Assembly: GCF_019237615.1 (NCBI RefSeq) | Contig: NZ_JAFAGT010000016.1 | Location: forward strand, 1-62,048 | Reading direction: 5' to 3' | From: Roseateles sp. | GTDB taxonomy: Bacteria > Pseudomonadota > Gammaproteobacteria > Burkholderiales > Burkholderiaceae_C | Length of the DNA: 62,048 bases | Shown here: positions 8,057 to 18,099 of the stretch, in pieces | Layout: each line of letters opens with the position of its first letter | Position numbering within the stretch: position 1 is the first letter of the stretch | The notes under the pieces: model-generated | Databases searched by the model: none | The model's input: only the letters and a program-made list of their open reading frames with translations | Told to the model about the DNA's origin: nothing | Made by a program: the position numbers and the translations under genes

Positions 8057-9739
8057 ATGAGGCTGGACCTGCCGCAATTCGCCCAACAGCGCGTGCTCGT
8101 GCTGGGCCTCGGGGACTCCGGTCTCGCGATGGCCCGCTGGTGCGCGCGCTTCGGCGCGCAGGTCACGGTGTGGGATTCGCGCGAGCAGCCGCCGCAGCGC
8201 GATGCGCTGGGCGACGCGGCCGCGTTCATCAGCGGCGAGCTGACGGCCGAGACTGCGGCGGGCTTCAACGCGGTGCTCAAGAGCCCCGGCCTGTCGCCGC
8301 TGGACGCGCGGCTCGCTGCCGTCTACCAGCACGGCCCCGCCGTGCGCGGCGAGCTGGACCTGTTCGCCGACGCGCTCGCTGCGTTGCAGTCCCAGCATGG
8401 CTATGTGCCGGCGGTGCTGGCCATCACCGGCACCAACGGCAAGACGACGACGACGAGCATGACAGGCCTTTTCGTCGAGCGTGCCGGCAAGCGCGTCGCG
8501 GTGGCCGGCAACATCGGTCCCACGCTGCTGGACACGCTGACCGCGGCGCTGGACAAGGAGCCCGATCCGGCTTCAGTCGAGGTGCTGGCCGAGGTGGTCC
8601 CCGAAGAAGTCGAGGGCGCACCGGTCGAGGAGCCCTCCGGGGAAGAGGCTGCGGTGCTGCCTGACGAAGATGCGCCGCTGCCCATAGACCCCCCGCCACC
8701 GCGCGGCCCGGTGTTCGAGAAGCTGCCCGAGGTCTGGGTGCTTGAACTCTCCAGCTTCCAGCTCGACGGCGTGACGAACTTCGAGCCCACCGCCGGCGCG
8801 GTGCTGAACCTGACGCAGGACCACCTCGACTGGCATGGCGACATGGCTGCCTACGGCCGCGCCAAGGCGCGCATTTTCGGCCGTGAGTCCATCCTCGTCG
8901 TGAACCGCGACGACGCGGCGGTCGAGGCGCTGGTTCCCGCGCCGGTGTTCGTCAAGGGCAGCCGCGGCAAGCCCGGCCGCACCGTGTCGCGCCGCGTCGT
9001 GCGCTTCGGCCTCAACGCGCCGACGGCGCCGGGCGACTTCGGCCTGCTGGAAGAAGGCGGCCTGGCCTGGTTGGTGCGCGCCCGTGAGCTGGACCCGACG
9101 ATCAAGAAGCGCAAGGGCGATGAAGAGGAGCCGCTGCTTATCCAGCGCCTGATGCCCGCCGACGCCTTGCGCGTGCGCGGCCGTCATAACGCTGCCAATG
9201 CGCTGGCCGCGCTGGCGCTGGCCACAGCCGCCGGCTGCGAGCTGGCGCCCATGCTGCACGGTCTGCGCGAGTACCGCGGCGAGCCGCATCGCGTCGAGCC
9301 GGTCGGCAGCATCGATGGAGTCGAGTTCTACGACGATTCCAAGGGCACCAACGTCGGCGCCACGGTGGCTGCGATCTCCGGCCTGGGCGCCGACCGCGCG
9401 CCCGCCAAGCTGCTGCTCATCCTGGGCGGCGATGGCAAGGGGCAGGACTTCGCGCCGCTGGCCGACGGCGTCGCCCGTCATGCGCGCGCCGTCGCGCTGA
9501 TCGGCCGCGACGCGCCGCAGATCGCGGCCGCGCTGGCCAATGCCGGCGTGCCGCTGCTGCGCCACGACACGCTGGAGGCAGCCACCGCCTGGTGCCTTGG
9601 GCAGGCGCAAAGCGGCGACAGCGTGCTGTTGTCGCCGGCCTGCGCCAGCCTGGACATGTTCCGCAACTACGCCCACCGCGCCGAGGTCTTCGTCGCGACG
9701 GTACAGCGGCTGGCCGACGAGCGCGGGGTGATGCTGTGA
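8057..9739 (+). CDS. murD: UDP-MurNAc-L-Ala:D-Glu ligase MurD with two insertions
   Basis: MurD adds D-glutamate to UDP-MurNAc-L-Ala. The N-terminal Rossmann domain ([14 protein letters not shown]), the P-loop GTNGKTTT from residue 125, VLELSSFQL from 228, [12 protein letters not shown] and the C-terminal [12 protein letters not shown] are all present. The protein is 560 residues against about 440-450 in most species. Roughly 59 extra residues, rich in Glu and Pro, lie between GNIG (151-154) and VLELSS (228). A second charged stretch ([14 protein letters not shown]) of about 30 residues lengthens the end of the central domain. All catalytic motifs are intact, so the enzyme is probably active. 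The end overlaps ftsW. Confidence 0.95.
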   Translation: MRLDLPQFAQQRVLVLGLGDSGLAMARWCARFGAQVTVWDSREQPPQRDALGDAAAFISGELTAETAAGFNAVLKSPGLSPLDARLAAVYQHGPAVRGELDLFADALAALQSQHGYVPAVLAITGTNGKTTTTSMTGLFVERAGKRVAVAGNIGPTLLDTLTAALDKEPDPASVEVLAEVVPEEVEGAPVEEPSGEEAAVLPDEDAPLPIDPPPPRGPVFEKLPEVWVLELSSFQLDGVTNFEPTAGAVLNLTQDHLDWHGDMAAYGRAKARIFGRESILVVNRDDAAVEALVPAPVFVKGSRGKPGRTVSRRVVRFGLNAPTAPGDFGLLEEGGLAWLVRARELDPTIKKRKGDEEEPLLIQRLMPADALRVRGRHNAANALAALALATAAGCELAPMLHGLREYRGEPHRVEPVGSIDGVEFYDDSKGTNVGATVAAISGLGADRAPAKLLLILGGDGKGQDFAPLADGVARHARAVALIGRDAPQIAAALANAGVPLLRHDTLEAATAWCLGQAQSGDSVLLSPACASLDMFRNYAHRAEVFVATVQRLADERGVML

Positions 9740-10989
9740 ACGCGGTACTGGGTGGCGTCACCGCCAGGCTGCAACGCCTGTGGAAGCGAGAGGCCGAGGA
9801 CGCCAGCGTGCCGGTGCGTGACTGGGTGTCCACCTCGGCCGGCCGACCCACGCAGCTGCAGGGCTTCGACATCACGCTGGTCTGGGTCGTCGTCGCGCTG
9901 ATGGCCTTCGGCCTGCTGATGGTCTATTCGGCCTCTATCGCGATGCCGGACAACCCGCGCTTCTCCAAATACCTGCCCACGCATTTTCTGACGCGCCACA
10001 TGGTGGCCATAGGCTTCGCGCTGATTGCCGGTCTCATCACCGTGCAGATCCCGGTGGCGTTGTGGGAGCGCTATGCGCCCTGGGTCTTCATCGTCGCGTT
10101 GGTGCTGCTGGTGGGCGTGCTGATTCCCGGCGTCGGCAAGGTGGTCTATGGCGCGCGGCGCTGGATCCCGCTGGGCGTCATGAACTTCCAGCCGAGCGAG
10201 CTGGCCAAGTTCGGCATCGCTCTGTACGCGGCCAACTACATGATGCGCAAGATGGACGCGCGGGAGAACTTCTTCCAGGCCGTCACGCCGATGGCAATCT
10301 CGCTGGCCTTCGTGGGCCTGCTGCTGCTGGCCGAGCCGGACATGGGTGCCTTCATGGTCATCGCGGCCATCGCGATGGGCATCCTGTTCCTGGGCGGCGT
10401 CAACGGGCGCATGTTCCTGCTGATCACGACGGTGCTGGTGGGCGCCTTCGTGCTGATGATCACGTTCAGCGAGTTCCGCCGCGAGCGCATCTTTGCCTAC
10501 CTCAACCCCTGGGACGAGAAGTACGCCCAGGGCAAGGCCTACCAGCTGACGCACAGCCTGATCGCCTTCGGCCGTGGCGAGTGGCTGGGTCAGGGCCTGG
10601 GCGGCAGCGTCGAGAAGCTGCACTACCTGCCGGAGGCGCATACCGACTTCCTGCTTGCCGTCATCGGCGAGGAACTGGGCTTTGCCGGCGTGGCCGTCGT
10701 CATCGTCGCGTTCTTCTGGCTGACGCGGCGCTGCTTCCTGATCGGCCGCCAAGCCATCGCGCTGGACCGTGTGTTCGCGGGGCTGTATGCGCAAGGCATA
10801 GGCATCTGGATGGGTGGCCAGGCCTTCATCAACATGGGCGTGAACCTGGGCGCGCTGCCGACCAAGGGCCTGACGCTGCCGCTGATGAGTTTCGGCGGCT
10901 CGGCCATCCTGATGAACTGCGTCGCGCTGGCCGTGGTGCTGCGTATCGATCTGGAGAACCGGCAGATGATGCGGGGAGGGCGGTCGTGA
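9736..10989 (+). CDS. ftsW: Peptidoglycan glycosyltransferase FtsW
   Basis: FtsW is the SEDS-family glycan polymerase of the septum, acting with FtsI. The 417-residue form starts at GTG 9736, which overlaps the murD stop (GTGA); a longer in-frame extension would lie wholly inside murD. After a 45-residue cytoplasmic tail come about ten transmembrane helices, with the family motif [19 protein letters not shown] in the middle, [11 protein letters not shown], and the loop [18 protein letters not shown]. The TGA at 10987 overlaps the GTG of the next linker ORF. Confidence 0.96.
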   Translation: MNAVLGGVTARLQRLWKREAEDASVPVRDWVSTSAGRPTQLQGFDITLVWVVVALMAFGLLMVYSASIAMPDNPRFSKYLPTHFLTRHMVAIGFALIAGLITVQIPVALWERYAPWVFIVALVLLVGVLIPGVGKVVYGARRWIPLGVMNFQPSELAKFGIALYAANYMMRKMDARENFFQAVTPMAISLAFVGLLLLAEPDMGAFMVIAAIAMGILFLGGVNGRMFLLITTVLVGAFVLMITFSEFRRERIFAYLNPWDEKYAQGKAYQLTHSLIAFGRGEWLGQGLGGSVEKLHYLPEAHTDFLLAVIGEELGFAGVAVVIVAFFWLTRRCFLIGRQAIALDRVFAGLYAQGIGIWMGGQAFINMGVNLGALPTKGLTLPLMSFGGSAILMNCVALAVVLRIDLENRQMMRGGRS

Positions 10990-11099
10990 GCCGTGAAGGC
11001 CGTAGTGCATGGCGGGCCGAGCGCCGGGCCGCTCCCGAGCCGGCTCGCATCCCCTCGGGGGATCGGCCAACATACTCGTTGGACGAGGGGTTCCAATGA
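10986..11099 (+). CDS. Putative coupling mini-ORF between ftsW and murG
   Basis: A 37-codon frame runs from a GTG overlapping the ftsW stop to a TGA overlapping the murG ATG at 11096. The peptide is Arg/Ala/Glu-rich with no known domain. It contains the core CCCGAGCCGGCTCGCATC at 11034-11051, very close to the murC/ddlB linker core, and a small palindrome CCCCTCGGGGG at 11052-11062. GAGGGG at 11085-11090 is positioned as a ribosome site for murG. It is best read as a repeat insertion that stays translatable. Confidence 0.35.
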   Translation: MSREGRSAWRAERRAAPEPARIPSGDRPTYSLDEGFQ

Positions 11100-12172
11100 C
11101 CGAACGTCATCTCGTCGTGATGGCGGCCGGCACTGGCGGCCACATCATTCCGGGCCTCGCGGTCGCGGAGGAGATGCAGCGCCGCGGCTGGACGGTGTCC
11201 TGGATAGGCACGCCGGCCGGCATGGAGAACCGCCTCGTGCCGGCGCGCGGCATCGCGATCGACGCGCTGCCCTTTGCTGGCCTGCGCGGCAAGGGGCTCA
11301 AGCACATGCTGCGTGGCCTTGTCGGCTTCTTCCAATCGCTGGGCCAGGCGCGCCGGGTCTACGAACAGCGCCGCGCGACGGCCGTGCTGGGCATGGGCGG
11401 CTACGTCTGCGTGCCGGCCGGCCTGGCAGCGGCCTTCAGCGGCCGACCGCTGATGCTGGTCAATGCCGACGCGGCGATGCTGAAAAGCAACCTCGCGCTC
11501 AAGCCCTTCGCGCGCCGCATCGCCTTCGGCTTCGACGGCGCGGCGGCAGCCTCCACGGCGGCCGCCGTCGTCAGCGGCAATCCGGTGCGCGCCGAGATCG
11601 AGGCGCTGCCCGCGCCGGCCGAGCGCATGGCCGAGCGCGGCGGGCCGCTGCGCCTGCTGGTGCTGGGCGGCTCACTGGGCGCGCGCGCGCTGAACCAGGC
11701 GCTGCCGCAGGCGCTGGCGCTGTGGCCGGCCGAGCAGCGCCCGCAGGTGCTGCACCAGTCGGGCCAGGATCACCTGGGTGCCGTCTGGCAGGCCTACAGT
11801 GACGCCGGCCTTGCCGCCGAGGTGCGTCCCTTCATCGACGACATGGCCGCAGCGCTGTCCTGGGCGGACGTGGTCGTCTGCCGGGCGGGCGCGATCACCG
11901 TCAGCGAGCTGTGCGCGGCCGGCTGCGCGGCGGTCCTGGTGCCGCTGGTTGTCAGTACTACCTCGCACCAGCGCGACAACGCCATCTTCATGGCCCAGCA
12001 TGGCGCGGCCATCCATCTGCCGCAGGCTGAGCTGACGCCCGCGAAGCTGCACGAGCTGCTGAGCGGCCTGGACCGCGCCGCGCTGCTGGCCATGGGCGAA
12101 AAGGCGCGCTCTCTGGCCCGGCCGCGCGCCGCCGCGCGCGTGGCCGACGAGATCGAGGGGATGCTCAAGTGA
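11096..12172 (+). CDS. murG: UDP-GlcNAc:lipid I N-acetylglucosaminyltransferase MurG
   Basis: MurG converts lipid I to lipid II on the cytoplasmic face of the membrane. Starting at ATG 11096 the product has 358 residues, normal for the family. It opens with the glycine-rich GTGGH motif at residues 12-16 and has the C-terminal GT28 domain with the acceptor/donor-site motifs [24 protein letters not shown] and [15 protein letters not shown]. The GAGGGG tract five bases upstream supports this start over an earlier in-frame candidate at 11009 inside the linker. The stop overlaps murC. Confidence 0.96.
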   Translation: MTERHLVVMAAGTGGHIIPGLAVAEEMQRRGWTVSWIGTPAGMENRLVPARGIAIDALPFAGLRGKGLKHMLRGLVGFFQSLGQARRVYEQRRATAVLGMGGYVCVPAGLAAAFSGRPLMLVNADAAMLKSNLALKPFARRIAFGFDGAAAASTAAAVVSGNPVRAEIEALPAPAERMAERGGPLRLLVLGGSLGARALNQALPQALALWPAEQRPQVLHQSGQDHLGAVWQAYSDAGLAAEVRPFIDDMAAALSWADVVVCRAGAITVSELCAAGCAAVLVPLVVSTTSHQRDNAIFMAQHGAAIHLPQAELTPAKLHELLSGLDRAALLAMGEKARSLARPRAAARVADEIEGMLK

Positions 12173-13560
12173 AACACGCCGTACAAAGGCTGCACTTCGT
12201 CGGCATAGGCGGCGCCGGCATGAGCGGCATCGCCGAGATCCTGCACAACCTGGGCTTCAAGGTCAGCGGCTCGGACGCCGTCGAGAGCGTGACGACCGAG
12301 CGGTTGCGAGCGCTGGGTCTGCGCGTCGAGATCGGCCACGCCGCACCGCATATCGGCGACGCGCAGGCGTTGGTCACCAGCACCGCAGTCGCGGCCGACA
12401 ACCCCGAGGTCATCGCGGCTCGCGCCCGCCAGTTGCCCGTCGTGCCGCGTGCCGTCATGCTGGCCGAGCTGATGCGGCTGCGCCGCGGCATCGCCATCGC
12501 CGGCACGCATGGCAAGACGACGACGACCTCGCTGGTGACGGCCATCCTGGTCGAGGCGGGCCTGGACCCGACCTTCGTCATCGGCGGCAAACTCAACGCC
12601 GCCGGCGCCAACTCGCGCCTCGGACAGGGCGAGTTCATCGTCGTCGAGGCCGACGAGAGCGATGCCTCCTTTCTCAAGCTCAGCCCCGTTCTGGCCGTCG
12701 TCACCAACATCGACGCCGACCATATGGATACCTACGGGCACTCGGTCGAGCGCCTGCACCAGGCCTTCGTCGAGTTCCTGCACCGCATGCCCTTCTACGG
12801 CGCGGCGGTGGTGTGCGCCGACGACCCCGGTGTGCGCGCCATCCTCGGCCGCATCGAGCGGCCGGTCGTCAGCTACGGCCTGTCGGCCGGCGTCAGCGTG
12901 CGCGCGGTCGACGTGCGGCCCGGCGACGGTGCGCAGATGCGCTTCACCTGCCGGCGCGAGGAGGCGGCCGACCTGGACGTGCTGCTGAACCTGGCCGGCG
13001 AGCACAACGTGCGCAATGCGTTGGCGGCCATCGCGATCGCGATGGAGCTGGACTGCCCGGACGAGGCCATCCAGAAGGCGCTGGCGAAGTTCGCCGGCGT
13101 GGGCCGCCGCTTCGAGAAGCATGGTGATTGGCCGGCAGCCGACGGCGGGCGCTTCGCGCTGATCGACGACTACGGCCATCACCCGGTCGAGATGGCCGCC
13201 GTGCTCGCCGCCGCGCGCGGCGCCTACCCCGGCCGCCGTCTGGTGCTGGCCTTCCAGCCGCACCGCTACACGCGCACTCGCGACTGCTTCGCCGACTTCG
13301 TGCGAGTGATGCAGGGCGCCGACGTCGTGCTGCTGACCGAGGTCTACGCGGCCGGCGAGCCACCCATCGAGGGCGCGACCGGCGCGGCGCTGGCCCGAGC
13401 CGTGGGCAGCTCCAACTTCGTCGCCAAGGTGGCCGACATGCCGGCCGCGCTGGCCGCGCTGACGCGCGACGGCGACGTCGTCATCGGCATGGGCGCCGGT
13501 TCGATGAGCGGGCTGCCGGGCCTGGTGGCCCAACATTTCTCGCAAGGAGCGTCCGCATGA
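12169..13560 (+). CDS. murC: UDP-MurNAc:L-alanine ligase MurC
   Basis: MurC attaches L-alanine to UDP-MurNAc, the first Mur ligase step. The 463-residue protein shows the N-terminal [12 protein letters not shown] nucleotide-sugar motif, the ATP-binding AGTHGKTTT loop, [10 protein letters not shown], and the C-terminal [10 protein letters not shown] motif diagnostic of MurC. The GTG start overlaps the murG stop. Its stop codon overlaps the ATG of a 21-codon linker ORF, with AAGGAGC at 13544-13550 in position to serve that ORF. Confidence 0.97.
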   Translation: MKHAVQRLHFVGIGGAGMSGIAEILHNLGFKVSGSDAVESVTTERLRALGLRVEIGHAAPHIGDAQALVTSTAVAADNPEVIAARARQLPVVPRAVMLAELMRLRRGIAIAGTHGKTTTTSLVTAILVEAGLDPTFVIGGKLNAAGANSRLGQGEFIVVEADESDASFLKLSPVLAVVTNIDADHMDTYGHSVERLHQAFVEFLHRMPFYGAAVVCADDPGVRAILGRIERPVVSYGLSAGVSVRAVDVRPGDGAQMRFTCRREEAADLDVLLNLAGEHNVRNALAAIAIAMELDCPDEAIQKALAKFAGVGRRFEKHGDWPAADGGRFALIDDYGHHPVEMAAVLAAARGAYPGRRLVLAFQPHRYTRTRDCFADFVRVMQGADVVLLTEVYAAGEPPIEGATGAALARAVGSSNFVAKVADMPAALAALTRDGDVVIGMGAGSMSGLPGLVAQHFSQGASA

Positions 13561-13622
13561 GCCACGCACTGCTGCCCGAAGGGGCTCGCATCGCAGCGCC
13601 TCGGCGCGGAGATTTCGAATGA
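13557..13622 (+). CDS. Putative coupling mini-ORF between murC and ddlB
   Basis: This 21-codon frame ([21 protein letters not shown]) starts with an ATG overlapping the murC stop and ends with a TGA overlapping the ddlB ATG at 13619. It has a good Shine-Dalgarno (AAGGAG) 6-7 bases upstream, so translation is credible. Its core CCCGAAGGGGCTCGCATC at 13575-13592 differs from the ftsW/murG core at only three or four positions. CGGAG at 13607-13611 can serve ddlB. Confidence 0.4.
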   Translation: MSHALLPEGARIAAPRRGDFE

Positions 13623-14599
13623 CCTCGCCAATCGACCTGAACATCGACGCCCTGGCGCTCGGCAAAGTCGCCGTGCTGCTCGGCGGCACGAGTGCCGAGC
13701 GTCCGGTGTCGCTGATGAGCGGCAACGGCGTGCTGGCCGCGCTGCGCAGCGCCGGCGTGGATGCCCACGCCTTCGACCCCGCCGAGCGCCCGCTGCAGGC
13801 GCTCAAGGACGAGGGCTTTGCCCGCGCCTTCATCGCGCTGCATGGTCGTGGCGGCGAGGATGGCACCCTGCAGGGCGCCCTCGAATGGCTGGGCCTGCCC
13901 TACACCGGCTCCGGCGTGACGGCCTCCGGCGTCGCGATGGACAAGACCATGACCAAGCGCGTCTGGTCCGCCGAGGGCCTGCCGACGCCGCAGTACCTGG
14001 CCCTGTCGCGGGCCGAGCTGACGCGCGAGCGCGTCCGCACCATTCCCGATGAGCTCGGCCTGCCCGTCATCGTGAAGCCACCGCACGAAGGTTCGAGCAT
14101 CGGCATCACCAAGGCCGCCGGCTACTCCGACATGCAGGGCGCCGTCGAGCTGGCGCTGGGCTTCGACGACGAATTGCTGTTCGAGCAGTGCATCGAAGGT
14201 CCCGAGCTGACCTGTGCCGTGCTGGGTGAAGGCGAGGGCGCCGTCGCGCTGCCAGTCATCGAGATTCGCGCCGAGGCCGGCAACTACGACTTTGCAAACA
14301 AGTACGAGACCGACACGACGCAGTACCTGTTCGACACGCTGCCCGCCGCGCTGGCGTCCGAGATCCAGCAGTTGGTGCTGCGCGCCTACCGGCTGCTGGG
14401 CTGCCGCGGCTGGGGGCGCGCCGACCTGATGCTGCGCAAGTCGGACATGAAGCCCTTCCTGCTGGAGATGAACACCAGCCCGGGCATGACCTCGCATTCG
14501 CTCGTCCCGAAGGCCGCGCAGGCCGTCGGCATCGCCTACCCGCACCTGTGCCTGTGGCTGCTGGCCCAGGCCCGGCTGGATCGCGCCGCCAGCGCCTGA
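13619..14599 (+). CDS. ddlB: D-alanine--D-alanine ligase DdlB
   Basis: Ddl makes the D-Ala-D-Ala dipeptide used by MurF. The 326-residue product has the preATP-grasp motif [15 protein letters not shown] with the GRGGEDG loop, then the ATP-grasp domain with [21 protein letters not shown], the flexible YDFANKYE loop and the metal-binding [11 protein letters not shown] near the C-terminus. All ligase residues I can recognise are present. It lies between murC and ftsQ as in most proteobacterial dcw clusters and ends one base before ftsQ. Confidence 0.96.
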   Translation: MTSPIDLNIDALALGKVAVLLGGTSAERPVSLMSGNGVLAALRSAGVDAHAFDPAERPLQALKDEGFARAFIALHGRGGEDGTLQGALEWLGLPYTGSGVTASGVAMDKTMTKRVWSAEGLPTPQYLALSRAELTRERVRTIPDELGLPVIVKPPHEGSSIGITKAAGYSDMQGAVELALGFDDELLFEQCIEGPELTCAVLGEGEGAVALPVIEIRAEAGNYDFANKYETDTTQYLFDTLPAALASEIQQLVLRAYRLLGCRGWGRADLMLRKSDMKPFLLEMNTSPGMTSHSLVPKAAQAVGIAYPHLCLWLLAQARLDRAASA

Positions 14600-14600
14600 C

Positions 14601-15428
14601 ATGAACTCCGCCGTCGCCACCGCCGCGCTGCCGCCCGACGTCCGCCTGATGAATGCGGTGTCGGCGCTGCTCGTCGCGGGCCTGCTGGCGACGGCGGCCT
14701 GGGGCTTCTTCCGCTGGGCGGTGCGGTTGCCGGTGTTCAACCTGCGCGCCATCCAAGTCGAGGGCGATGTCAGCCGCAACAGCGTCGCGTCACTGCGCGC
14801 CAATGCGCTGCCGCGCCTGAAGGGCTCCTTCCTGAGCATGAGCCTGAAGGACGGCCGCGCCGCCTTCGAGGCCGTGCCCTGGGTGCGGCATGCTCAGCTG
14901 CAGCGCATCTGGCCGATGCGGCTCAAGGTCAACCTGGAGGAGCACCGCGCCGCGGCCTACTGGGAGGCGCGAGCTGACGGTGCCGATGCCGCCACCGAGT
15001 CCGCCGCGGAGCGCGCCCTCGTCAACAGCTTTGGCGAGGTCTTCCAGGCCAACCTGGGCGACGTCGAGGACGAGGACCTGCCCATGCTCGCCGGCCCGGC
15101 CCATGCCGCCGCCCCGATGCTGCAGATGTGGCGGGCGCTGGAGCCGGCCGCTGAGAGGCTGGGCGAGAGCATCGAGCGCCTGGATTTGTCCGGTCGCGGC
15201 TCCTGGCGCGCCACCTTCAGCAGCGGCGCAGTCATCGAGCTGGGCCGTGGCAGCGAGGCAGAGGTGGTGCAGCGCTTCGGCCGCTTTGCCCATTCCATCA
15301 CCCAGGTCACGGCGACCTACCACAGCCCGCTGCTGTCCGCCGACCTGCGTCACGCCGACGGCTACGCAGTCAAGCTGCGTGGCGTGACCGTAAAAACTCC
15401 GGGTAAACCCGTAAATAGAAAGCGTTGA
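14601..15428 (+). CDS. ftsQ: Cell division protein FtsQ
   Basis: FtsQ is a bitopic membrane protein of the FtsQBL complex. The 275-residue product has a short cytoplasmic N-terminus, one transmembrane helix at about residues 20-40, then a POTRA domain beginning FNLRAIQVEGDVSRNS (residues about 50-65) and a larger beta domain with PWVRHAQLQRIWPMRLKVNLEEHRAAAYW. Starting at ATG 14601 just after the ddlB stop, the length matches the family. The last codon overlaps the region upstream of ftsA. Confidence 0.92.
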   Translation: MNSAVATAALPPDVRLMNAVSALLVAGLLATAAWGFFRWAVRLPVFNLRAIQVEGDVSRNSVASLRANALPRLKGSFLSMSLKDGRAAFEAVPWVRHAQLQRIWPMRLKVNLEEHRAAAYWEARADGADAATESAAERALVNSFGEVFQANLGDVEDEDLPMLAGPAHAAAPMLQMWRALEPAAERLGESIERLDLSGRGSWRATFSSGAVIELGRGSEAEVVQRFGRFAHSITQVTATYHSPLLSADLRHADGYAVKLRGVTVKTPGKPVNRKR

Positions 15429-15436
15429 GGACGGAC

Positions 15437-16666
15437 ATGGCCAAGGAATACAAGGATTTGGTCGTCGGGCTGGATATCGGAACCGCCAAGATCATGGCCG
15501 TTGTGGCCGAGGTATTGCCGGGTGGGGAATTGCGCATCGCCGGCCTTGGCGTGGCGCCCTCGCATGGCCTGAAGCGCGGCGTCGTCGTCAATATCGACGC
15601 CACCGTGCAGTCCATCCAGCAGGCCTTGAAAGAGGCCGAGATGATGGCCGACTGCAAAATCTCACGGGTTTATACGGGGATCACTGGCAGCCATATCCGC
15701 GGCCAGAACTCCACCGGCATGGTCATCGTGCGCGACAAGGAGGTCACGCCGGTCGACGTGACCCGGGTGGTCGAAACCGCCAAGGCCATCAATATCCCCA
15801 ACGACCAGCGCCTGCTGCTGGTCGAGCCCCAGGAATTCGTCATCGACGGCCACGAGGTCAAGGAACCCATTGGCATGAGCGGCGGCCGGTTGGAGGTCAA
15901 GGTCCATATCGTCACCGGTGCCCAAAGCGCGGCTGAAAACATCGTCAAATGCGTGCGCCGCTGCGGCCTGGAGGTCGACCAGCTGGTTTTGAATCCCAGC
16001 GCCTCCAGCCATGCCGCCCTGACCGCCGACGAGCGCGACCTGGGCGTCGCGCTGGTGGATATCGGCGCCGGCACGACCGATGTGGCGATATTTACCGGCG
16101 GCTCCATCCGCCATACCGCCGTCATTCCCATCGCGGGCGACCTGATCACCAGCGATATCGCGATGGCCTTGCGCACGCCGACCAAGGATGCCGAGGAAAT
16201 CAAGGTTGAGTATGGCGTCGCCAAGCAACTGCTGGCCGACCCCGCCGATCAGGTGGAGGTGCCCGGCCTGGGCGATCGCAGCCCTCGCATGCTGTCCAAG
16301 CAGGCGCTGGCCGGCGTCATCGAGCCGCGCGTCGAGGAAATCTTTTCGCTGGTGCACCAGGTCATTCGCGAGAGCGGGTATGAGGAATTGCTGTCCTCCG
16401 GCATCGTGCTGACCGGCGGCTCGGCCGTCATGCCGGGCATGGTGGAACTCGCCGAGGATATTTTTCTGAAACCTGTCAGGCGCGGCCTGCCCACCTATTC
16501 GGGCGCGCTTTACGACATGGTCGCCAATCCGCGCTCTGCCACCGTCATGGGGTTGCTCGAGGAGGCGAGGTTGTCGCGCAACCGGGGTTTCAAGGCGGCG
16601 CAGCAGGCCGGCTCGGTGCAAACCCTGCTCGGCCGCGCCAAGGACTGGTTCATGGGGAATTTCTGA
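15437..16666 (+). CDS. ftsA: Cell division protein FtsA
   Basis: FtsA is the actin-like protein that tethers FtsZ to the membrane. The 409-residue product starts at ATG 15437 behind GAGGA at 15428-15432; a TTG 12 bases earlier is less likely. The ATP-fold phosphate motifs DLVVGLDIGTAK and VDIGAGTTDVAIF are present, as is TGGSAVMPGM. The C-terminus WFMGNF is part of the expected amphipathic membrane-targeting helix. Codon choice is visibly less GC-biased than in the mur genes (ATA, TTT, AAT and GAT occur often), which may reflect higher expression or another history. Confidence 0.96.
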   Translation: MAKEYKDLVVGLDIGTAKIMAVVAEVLPGGELRIAGLGVAPSHGLKRGVVVNIDATVQSIQQALKEAEMMADCKISRVYTGITGSHIRGQNSTGMVIVRDKEVTPVDVTRVVETAKAINIPNDQRLLLVEPQEFVIDGHEVKEPIGMSGGRLEVKVHIVTGAQSAAENIVKCVRRCGLEVDQLVLNPSASSHAALTADERDLGVALVDIGAGTTDVAIFTGGSIRHTAVIPIAGDLITSDIAMALRTPTKDAEEIKVEYGVAKQLLADPADQVEVPGLGDRSPRMLSKQALAGVIEPRVEEIFSLVHQVIRESGYEELLSSGIVLTGGSAVMPGMVELAEDIFLKPVRRGLPTYSGALYDMVANPRSATVMGLLEEARLSRNRGFKAAQQAGSVQTLLGRAKDWFMGNF

Positions 16667-16714
16667 CCCCCCAAGAATCAAGAAAAAATTGTTTCAGCAA
16701 CTAGTCAACATTCA

Positions 16715-16749
16715 TGTGCCCGAGGCACAATTGCAGTAGGAGGTTTGAT
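16715..16749 (+). promoter_or_regulatory. ftsZ leader hairpin and strong ribosome binding site
   Basis: The 83-base ftsA-ftsZ gap is relatively AT-rich. A 6-bp hairpin TGTGCC-CGA-GGCACA spans 16715-16729, followed by an unusually complete AGGAGG at 16738-16743, six bases before the ATG at 16750. The strong ribosome site is in keeping with the much greater need for FtsZ than for other dcw products. I see no convincing separate ftsZ promoter. Confidence 0.6.
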
Positions 16750-17994
16750 ATGCCCATCGAGATGATCGAAGAGTTTGACCAAGGCACCCAAATCAAGGTG
16801 ATCGGGGTCGGTGGCGGCGGCGGCAATGCCGTGGACCACATGATCGCCCAGGGCGTTCAAGGCGTTGAATTCATCTGCGCAAATACCGATGCGCAGGCGC
16901 TCAATCGCTCCAAGGCCGACCAATTGCTGCAACTCGGCACTTCCGGCCTGGGTGCCGGTGCCAAACCCGAAATGGGCAAGGCGGCCGCCGAGGAGGCCGA
17001 AAACCGCATTCGCGAGTCCATCGCCGGTGCCAATATGCTGTTCATCACCGCCGGTATGGGCGGCGGGACCGGCACGGGCGCCGCGCCGGTGATCGCCCGC
17101 GTCGCCAAGGAGATGGGCATCCTGACGGTGGGCGTCGTCACCAAACCCTTCGATTTCGAAGGTGGCCGACGCGCCAAGGCGGCCGACGCCGGCCTGGCCG
17201 AGCTGGAAGCCAATGTGGACTCGCTGATCGTCGTGCTGAACGACAAGCTGCTCGACGTGCTGGGCGACGACGTCACGCAGGATCAGGCCTTCGCGCATGC
17301 CAATGACGTGCTGAAGAACGCCGTTGGCGGCATTTCCGACATCATCCACATTCCCGGCCTGGTCAACGTCGACTTCGAGGACGTCAAGACCGTGATGAGC
17401 GAGCCGGGCAAGGCCATGATGGGTACGGCCCAGGCCACGGGCCCGGATCGCGCCGCCAAGGCCGCCGAAGCCGCCGTCGCCTGCCCGCTGCTGGAAGGTA
17501 TTGACCTGTCCGGCGCACGCGGCGTGTTGGTGCTGATCGCCGCCGGCCGCAGCAACTTCAAGCTCAGCGAGTCGCGCAACGCGATGAACGCGATCAAGCG
17601 CTACGCGTCGGACGAGGCCCATGTCATCTTCGGCACGGCCTACGACGAGACCCTGGGCGATGCGCTGCGCGTGACCGTCATCGCCACCGGCCTGATGGCC
17701 GGCCGCGCGCGCCAGCAGGCGCCGCTGCAAGTGGTGCAGACCCAGCAGGTGGTGCGCAACGGCACCGACGGCATGCCCGTGCTGACGCAGGCCGTCGCGA
17801 TGGCCGCGCCGGCCGTCGGCCAACCGCAGCAGGCCAATGTGGGTCTGGGTCTGGGTGACTTTGCCAACGCCAACGTGCCCAGCGTCTGGCGCCATGGCCG
17901 TTCGGGCAGCGCGGCCGCCAAGGTCGAGGCGCTGTCGTCCAACGGCATGGACGAGATCGAGATCCCGGCCTTTCTGCGCAAGCAGGCGGACTGA
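16750..17994 (+). CDS. ftsZ: Cell division GTPase FtsZ
   Basis: FtsZ polymerises into the cytokinetic ring. The 414-residue protein starts at ATG 16750 after AGGAGG. It has the GTP-binding IGVGGGGGNAVDHMI segment, the tubulin signature GGGTGTG at residues 104-110, the T7 loop NVDFEDVKTVM, a variable Gln/Ala-rich linker, and the conserved C-terminal peptide DEIEIPAFLRKQ that binds FtsA and other partners. It is the last gene of the cluster and is followed at once by a terminator. Confidence 0.98.
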   Translation: MPIEMIEEFDQGTQIKVIGVGGGGGNAVDHMIAQGVQGVEFICANTDAQALNRSKADQLLQLGTSGLGAGAKPEMGKAAAEEAENRIRESIAGANMLFITAGMGGGTGTGAAPVIARVAKEMGILTVGVVTKPFDFEGGRRAKAADAGLAELEANVDSLIVVLNDKLLDVLGDDVTQDQAFAHANDVLKNAVGGISDIIHIPGLVNVDFEDVKTVMSEPGKAMMGTAQATGPDRAAKAAEAAVACPLLEGIDLSGARGVLVLIAAGRSNFKLSESRNAMNAIKRYASDEAHVIFGTAYDETLGDALRVTVIATGLMAGRARQQAPLQVVQTQQVVRNGTDGMPVLTQAVAMAAPAVGQPQQANVGLGLGDFANANVPSVWRHGRSGSAAAKVEALSSNGMDEIEIPAFLRKQAD

Positions 17995-18016
17995 GCGACG
18001 CGCTTGCGTCGACAAC

Positions 18017-18050
18017 AAAAAAGGGCGGGCCATTGCGGCTCGCCCTTTTT
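18017..18050 (+). terminator. Intrinsic terminator of the dcw cluster
   Basis: A 9-bp stem, GGGCGGGCC (18023-18031) with GGCTCGCCC (18037-18045), one G-T pair, and a 5-base loop are followed by TTTTT. An A-run precedes the stem, so it could also end transcription from the opposite strand. A smaller hairpin CGACGC-GCTT-GCGTCG lies just upstream near 17997-18012. Confidence 0.88.
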
Positions 18051-18099
18051 GCTTTTTCGGGATGGCCTGGCCGGGGCCGTCGGCGTGGCCGAACCAGGC

